Shown here piece by piece: positions 60,683 through 64,000 of a stretch of DNA of 64,000 nt. The position numbers and the translations under genes were made by a program. Origin of the DNA: Neotamlana nanhaiensis. GTDB taxonomy: Bacteria > Bacteroidota > Bacteroidia > Flavobacteriales > Flavobacteriaceae. The stretch is from NCBI RefSeq assembly GCF_000943555.1, contig NZ_JTDV01000005.1, forward strand, positions 1 through 64,000, read 5' to 3'. The notes under the pieces were generated by a model. It made no database searches. It was not told the origin of the DNA and saw only the letters and a list, made by a program, of their open reading frames with translations. Each line of letters opens with the position of its first letter. Position 1 is the first letter of the stretch.

Positions 60683-61729
60683 ATGAAAAAAATTCTTTTA
60701 GGTGCATTTGCTTTAGCTGCAATCGCTTGCAAGCAAGAACCCAAAGATTATGTTACCCTTTCTGGGAAAATCACCGATAAAAACAGCGACTCACTATTAA
60801 TTAGAACAAGAACTTATTCTAAAACTATTAAAGTTAACGATGACGGCACGTTTAGCGATACTTTAAAAGTTGAACCTGGGATTTACAACCTTTTTGATGG
60901 TGCAGAATCTACAAATATATTCCTTAAAAACGGATTTGAAATTGATATTGCTTTAGACACAAAGGAGTTCGATGAATCCATTACATTCACTGGTTCTGGC
61001 GCTGAACACAGTACATTTTTAGCTAAAAATGCCTTGATGCAAGAAGAATTATTGGATATTGATGCACTTGGCGAATTAAATATGGAAGCTCTCGAAACAG
61101 AGTTAAACGGTATAAAAACAAAATTATCTGATTTTTACACAGCCAATTCAAATATTGATACCTTAATTACAAACAACTTAAACAAAAGTTTAGAGCCTAT
61201 GCTAAATTCGTACAAGCGATATTTAGCTCAAGGGATTGCTTTAAAAGAAGCTTTACCAAAAGGGGCGCCCTCGCCTACTTTCGAGAATTTCGAGAATGTA
61301 AAAGGTGGTACCACATCGTTAAGCGATTTAAAAGGAAAATATGTTTATGTAGATGTTTGGGCAACTTGGTGCGGGCCGTGTAAAGCCGAAATCCCATCTT
61401 TAAAAGCATTAGAAGCAGAATACCACGATAAAAACATTCAATTTGTAAGCCTTTCGGTTGATGATGGCAGAGGCTATAGAGCAGATACCAAGGAAGAATC
61501 TGCCGAATTAGCCAAAGCCGGTTGGAAAAAAATGATTGCAGATAAAGCGCTTGGCGGCATTCAAATATTATCGCCAAATGGATGGCAAACAGATTTTGTT
61601 CAAAACTATAAAATAAACGGTATTCCTCGTTTTATCTTAATCGACCCTGATGGGAACATTGTTTCTGCCGATGCACCAAGACCATCAAGCGAAAAAATTA
61701 AAACTTTATTTAATGAGTTAAGCATTTAA
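60683..61729 (+). CDS. TlpA-family thiol-disulfide oxidoreductase lipoprotein
   Basis: 348 residues. Signal with lipobox ALAAIACK near residue 14, a DUF4369-like N-terminal domain (VTLSGKITDKNSDSLLIRTR; KTIKVNDDGTFSD), and a thioredoxin domain with active site WATWCGPCKAE, ending GIPRFILIDPDGNIVSAD. It is exported and reduces disulfides of periplasmic proteins or acts in cytochrome maturation. A terminator follows at 61769-61808. Confidence 0.94.
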   Translation: MKKILLGAFALAAIACKQEPKDYVTLSGKITDKNSDSLLIRTRTYSKTIKVNDDGTFSDTLKVEPGIYNLFDGAESTNIFLKNGFEIDIALDTKEFDESITFTGSGAEHSTFLAKNALMQEELLDIDALGELNMEALETELNGIKTKLSDFYTANSNIDTLITNNLNKSLEPMLNSYKRYLAQGIALKEALPKGAPSPTFENFENVKGGTTSLSDLKGKYVYVDVWATWCGPCKAEIPSLKALEAEYHDKNIQFVSLSVDDGRGYRADTKEESAELAKAGWKKMIADKALGGIQILSPNGWQTDFVQNYKINGIPRFILIDPDGNIVSADAPRPSSEKIKTLFNELSI

Positions 61730-61768
61730 TTTAACCTATAACTCTAAAGTTTCATCATTTTAAAATAG

Positions 61769-61808
61769 GCTGACTAAAGAATTAAAATCTCTTTAGTCAG
61801 CTTTTTTT
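61769..61808 (+). terminator. Rho-independent terminator
   Basis: GCTGACTAAAGA pairs with TCTTTAGTCAGC and is followed by seven T. It ends the TlpA transcript. The T-rich TTTCTTCT repeats at 61813-61836 come immediately after. Confidence 0.92.
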
Positions 61809-61926
61809 ATTATTTCTTCTTTTCTTCTTTTCTTCTTTTTAAAGATAATTCCACTTTTAATCGAAAAAATTACTTTCAAATCTTAATTTACAAAAAACGC
61901 AACACCTTATTTTTAAACTAATTATA

Positions 61927-61934
61927 TATATTTG
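61927..61934 (+). promoter_or_regulatory. Candidate -7 box
   Basis: TATATTTG, about 40 bases before the ATG at 61975. No clear -33 element. Confidence 0.4.
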
Positions 61935-61974
61935 TTAGTAACAGCAATCCAAATCTAAACTACCCAAATAGCTT

Positions 61975-62673
61975 ATGTTGCGATATAATATTTTAAAAGC
62001 ACCTGTTTTTTATATAGTGGGTTTGTTTTTTGTTAACTGTCTTACATTACCTGCTCAAGATTACGATTTTATATTTAGCGAAGTTAGAAACCAAGCATTG
62101 GTTAAAAGCGAAGGAAAATCGCCATATGTTTATGAATTAATCGCCGAGAAATTTATAGTTACAGGACCAGATAAATACATTAAGCGTATTACACCTTTTT
62201 ATCAAAAAACTTTGTTATACAAAGATTTAGCTCAAGATGACAGTATAAAAATAGTCCAGCTAAAACAAGCCTCTCAACCAATAACTAATTTAGATGAAGC
62301 CGATGTTAATAACCGTTTAGAAGTGTATAGACGTACTTTAAAACGAGCTAAAAAATACGAACTAGTTCCTGCAACATCAAACCCATTTTATAAACTTAAA
62401 ATTAGACGAAATATATTTAAACCAGAACAAGTAATACTTGGGCGATTTAAAGCTTTAGGCTTGTATTATGTAATAAAAAATGTTGCTGGTTTAACCGAGT
62501 GTAATTTAATACCCGTTGAAGAAGCTAAAGAAAATAACATTACCAAAGATCAATTTTTATTTGAAAACAAATTTGTAGTTATTCAAAATTTACACACCAA
62601 GGTATATTACATGGTTTTTCCCGATTTTATAAAAAAATACCCGATTAAAGTTTCAGAAAAAATAAAAACCTGA
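61975..62673 (+). CDS. Secreted hypothetical protein
   Basis: 232 residues. Signal peptide near residues 8-27 (KAPVFYIVGLFFVNCLTLPAQ). The remainder has no family I recognise. It is rich in basic residues (KRAKKYELV; KLKIRRNIFKPEQVILGRFK) and could bind an acidic polymer. Single gene between a terminator and leuB; its stop codon overlaps the leuB terminator stem. Confidence 0.75.
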   Translation: MLRYNILKAPVFYIVGLFFVNCLTLPAQDYDFIFSEVRNQALVKSEGKSPYVYELIAEKFIVTGPDKYIKRITPFYQKTLLYKDLAQDDSIKIVQLKQASQPITNLDEADVNNRLEVYRRTLKRAKKYELVPATSNPFYKLKIRRNIFKPEQVILGRFKALGLYYVIKNVAGLTECNLIPVEEAKENNITKDQFLFENKFVVIQNLHTKVYYMVFPDFIKKYPIKVSEKIKT

Positions 62674-62697
62674 TAACTTCAATAAGCTACCAGGTTT
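62665..62697 (-). terminator. leuB terminator
   Basis: On the minus strand AACCTGGTAGCTT pairs with AAGTTATCAGGTT (two G-U pairs) around ATTG, then a T-run. The stem overlaps the stop codon of the plus-strand gene at 62673. Confidence 0.85.
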
Positions 62698-62721
62698 ACC
62701 TTATGTTTTTTCTTTATTTTC

Positions 62722-63777
62722 TTAAATATTCTTAGCTAACCAATCGCCAACTTCGGTAGTACCATAAGCTTTTCCACCTTCAGCTAAATCTTCAGTAACA
62801 ATACCTTCAGCTAAAGCTTTATTTACGGCTTCACGAATAACTTTACCTTCTTCGGCTAAACCAAAGTTTTCAAACATCATAGCAGCAGATAACACCGTTG
62901 CCATTGGGTTTGCAATATTTTTACCGGCCGCTTGTGGGTAAGACCCATGAATTGGCTCGAATAACGAAATGCTAGTTCCTAAAGATGCCGATGGCATTAA
63001 TCCCATAGAACCCGAAATTACAGAAGCTTCATCAGTTAAAACATCACCAAATAAGTTTTCGGTAATTAATACATCGTAATCTTTTGGCCATTGTACCAAA
63101 CGCATGGCTACAGCATCAACAAACTCGTAGCTTACCTCTACTTCTGGGTAATCTTTTTCCATACCTTGTACAGTTTCTCTCCATAAACGCGATGTTTCCA
63201 TAACGTTTGCTTTATCTACACAACATAATTTTTTCGAGCGTTGCATAGCCGCTTCAAAACCTTTTTTAGCCAAACGCGTAATTTCTTCTTTGGTATACAT
63301 ATTGGTATCGAAAGCTGTATTACCATCGTCTTTTCTACCTTTTTCACCAAAGTAAACCCCTGAAGTTAACTCTCGGAAAAACACCAAATCAGTCCCTTCA
63401 ATACGTTCCTTTTTTAAAGGCGATTTATCTAATAACGACGGAAAAACAAATGTTGGGCGCACGTTAGCAAACAAACCTAATTTTTTACGCATTTTTAATA
63501 ACCCTTGCTCTGGGCGCACCTTTGCAGTAGGATCGTTATCGAATTTTGGGTGACCAATAGCTCCAAATAAAACCGCATCAGACGATGCACAGATTTCGTG
63601 AGTTTCATCTGGATAAGGTTCGCCAACGGCATCAATAGCGGCAGCACCAGTTAAAGCTGGTTTCCAGTTAATTTCATGTCCAAATTTTTCAGCAACCGCA
63701 TCACTAACTTTTACGGCTTGATCTATAACTTCTGGTCCTATCCCGTCTCCGGCTAAAAGGGCTATGTTTAATTTCAT
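62722..63777 (-). CDS. leuB: 3-isopropylmalate dehydrogenase
   Basis: 351 residues of the decarboxylating dehydrogenase family. It oxidises 3-isopropylmalate with NAD+ in leucine synthesis. Motifs: NIALLAGDGIGPEVIDQAVKV at the start, the catalytic-site segment CCVDKANVMETSRLWRET, VDAVAMRLVQWPKDYDVLITENLFGDVLTDEAS, and HGSYPQAAGKNIANPMATVLS. Leucine genes upstream would be beyond the right edge. A structured element (63810-63946) lies in its leader region. Confidence 0.96.
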   Translation of the reverse strand: MKLNIALLAGDGIGPEVIDQAVKVSDAVAEKFGHEINWKPALTGAAAIDAVGEPYPDETHEICASSDAVLFGAIGHPKFDNDPTAKVRPEQGLLKMRKKLGLFANVRPTFVFPSLLDKSPLKKERIEGTDLVFFRELTSGVYFGEKGRKDDGNTAFDTNMYTKEEITRLAKKGFEAAMQRSKKLCCVDKANVMETSRLWRETVQGMEKDYPEVEVSYEFVDAVAMRLVQWPKDYDVLITENLFGDVLTDEASVISGSMGLMPSASLGTSISLFEPIHGSYPQAAGKNIANPMATVLSAAMMFENFGLAEEGKVIREAVNKALAEGIVTEDLAEGGKAYGTTEVGDWLAKNI

Positions 63778-63809
63778 TTTAGTTTATTTATCTATTTATT
63801 AATTTGTCT

Positions 63810-63946
63810 ATAATTTGGGCGTTACCCACATAGGGTCGGGCTTTTCGCTATATCTTTTTTTGAGCTGTTCTCGATACATTTTACTCATACTTCGTAAAAC
63901 ACTCGAACTGACAAAAAAAGGATGTCGCTGCAATCCCTAACGCGCT
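63810..63946 (-). ncRNA. Structured intergenic element, copy B
   Basis: The minus strand matches copy A at both ends: 5' GCGTTAGGGATTGCAGCG and 3' AAAAGCCCGACCC, loop, GGGTAACGCCCAAATTATA. GCGTTA (63938-63943 on the minus strand) pairs with TAACGC (63819-63824), a compensatory change relative to copy A. The middle is different: it holds a long imperfect hairpin at 63853-63921, bounded by poly-A/T and with a CGAGTGTTTTAC-type arm that resembles a repetitive palindrome of Flavobacteria. It precedes leuB by about 30 bases in the same direction. Confidence 0.6.
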
Positions 63947-63948
63947 GT

Positions 63949-63978
63949 ATTACTAACAATAAACTTTTAGTTAGTAAT
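63949..63978. repeat. 9-bp inverted repeat
   Basis: ATTACTAAC and GTTAGTAAT are exact reverse complements separated by 12 bases. It could be the terminator of the gene beyond the right edge or an operator; there is no clear T-run on either side. Confidence 0.45.
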
Positions 63979-64000
63979 AATATTTAGCATTTTTTCTGTA

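Noticed and set aside
61813-61836. TTTCTTCT three-unit pyrimidine repeat
   Set aside because: Simple T-rich sequence right after a terminator; no gene or start nearby that it would control.

Overview
The window looks like chromosomal DNA of a marine-type Flavobacteriaceae bacterium (Bacteroidota). The DNA is AT-rich, Shine-Dalgarno sites are nearly absent, several genes carry Bacteroidota-type -7 boxes (TAnnTTTG), and many products are typical of the family: a cysteine-rich vWA surface protein, a DUF5117/5118-like zinc metalloprotease, DUF3822, DUF4126, DUF4251, YHYH and DUF4369-TlpA proteins, MiaE, and a fused E1 alpha/beta 2-oxoacid dehydrogenase. It is mostly housekeeping sequence with scattered accessory genes. 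I saw no prophage, insertion sequence, CRISPR array, rRNA or tRNA.

Layout. 1-2.7 kb: a large secreted vWA protein that runs off the left edge, with a small exported partner upstream. 3.1-6.7 kb: polyphosphate cassette (SixA-like phosphatase, Ppk1, Ppx/GppA). 6.8-10.2 kb: porin, then leftward miaE, a lipoprotein and dnaX. 10.3-10.9 kb: a structured intergenic element, a promoter, the RNase P RNA gene and a bidirectional terminator. 10.9-15.2 kb: rsmD, DUF3822 and a pseudopilin-like membrane protein; then a RecD-like helicase and DUF4126. 15.2-19.0 kb: probable cell-surface sugar operon (kdsB, HAD hydrolase, CAT-like acyltransferase, KdnB-like Fe-alcohol dehydrogenase, PlsC-like acyltransferase). 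19.1-28.3 kb: metalloprotease, oxidoreductase, Met-rich lipoprotein, yebC, pterin dehydratase, RmlD-like protein, glsA, gcvT. 28.6-35.9 kb: NAD(P)-binding protein, a YHYH lipoprotein gene with an early stop, and the threonine operon (leader peptide, thrA, thrB, a four-helix-bundle gene, thrC). 36-45 kb: Nnr, MscS-like channel, DUF3817, an orphan contractile tail-sheath gene, transporters and a Tat-exported aminotransferase. 45-52 kb: an intradiol-dioxygenase-like pseudoenzyme, DUF4251, GT9, two DMT exporters, a helicase and an aldo-keto reductase. 53.2-54.1 kb: two tiny ORFs sharing a C-terminal motif, a tetranucleotide repeat and an orphan ExbD. 54-64 kb: 3D-domain lipoprotein, E1 dehydrogenase, 2OG/IPNS-type oxygenase, eIF1-like factor, DUF1835, nucleoside phosphorylase, solute-binding-like protein, TlpA-type thioredoxin, leuB, and a second copy of the structured element.

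The observations I rate highest are the small-ORF pair upstream of the orphan ExbD (53213-53474), the threonine leader peptide (35735-35842), the solitary tail-sheath gene (39372-40853), the intradiol-like protein that has lost its iron ligands (45268-45900), the two copies of a structured element with a compensatory base change (10331-10430 and 63810-63946), the YHYH gene with TGA at codon 4, and the four-helix-bundle gene inside thrABC.
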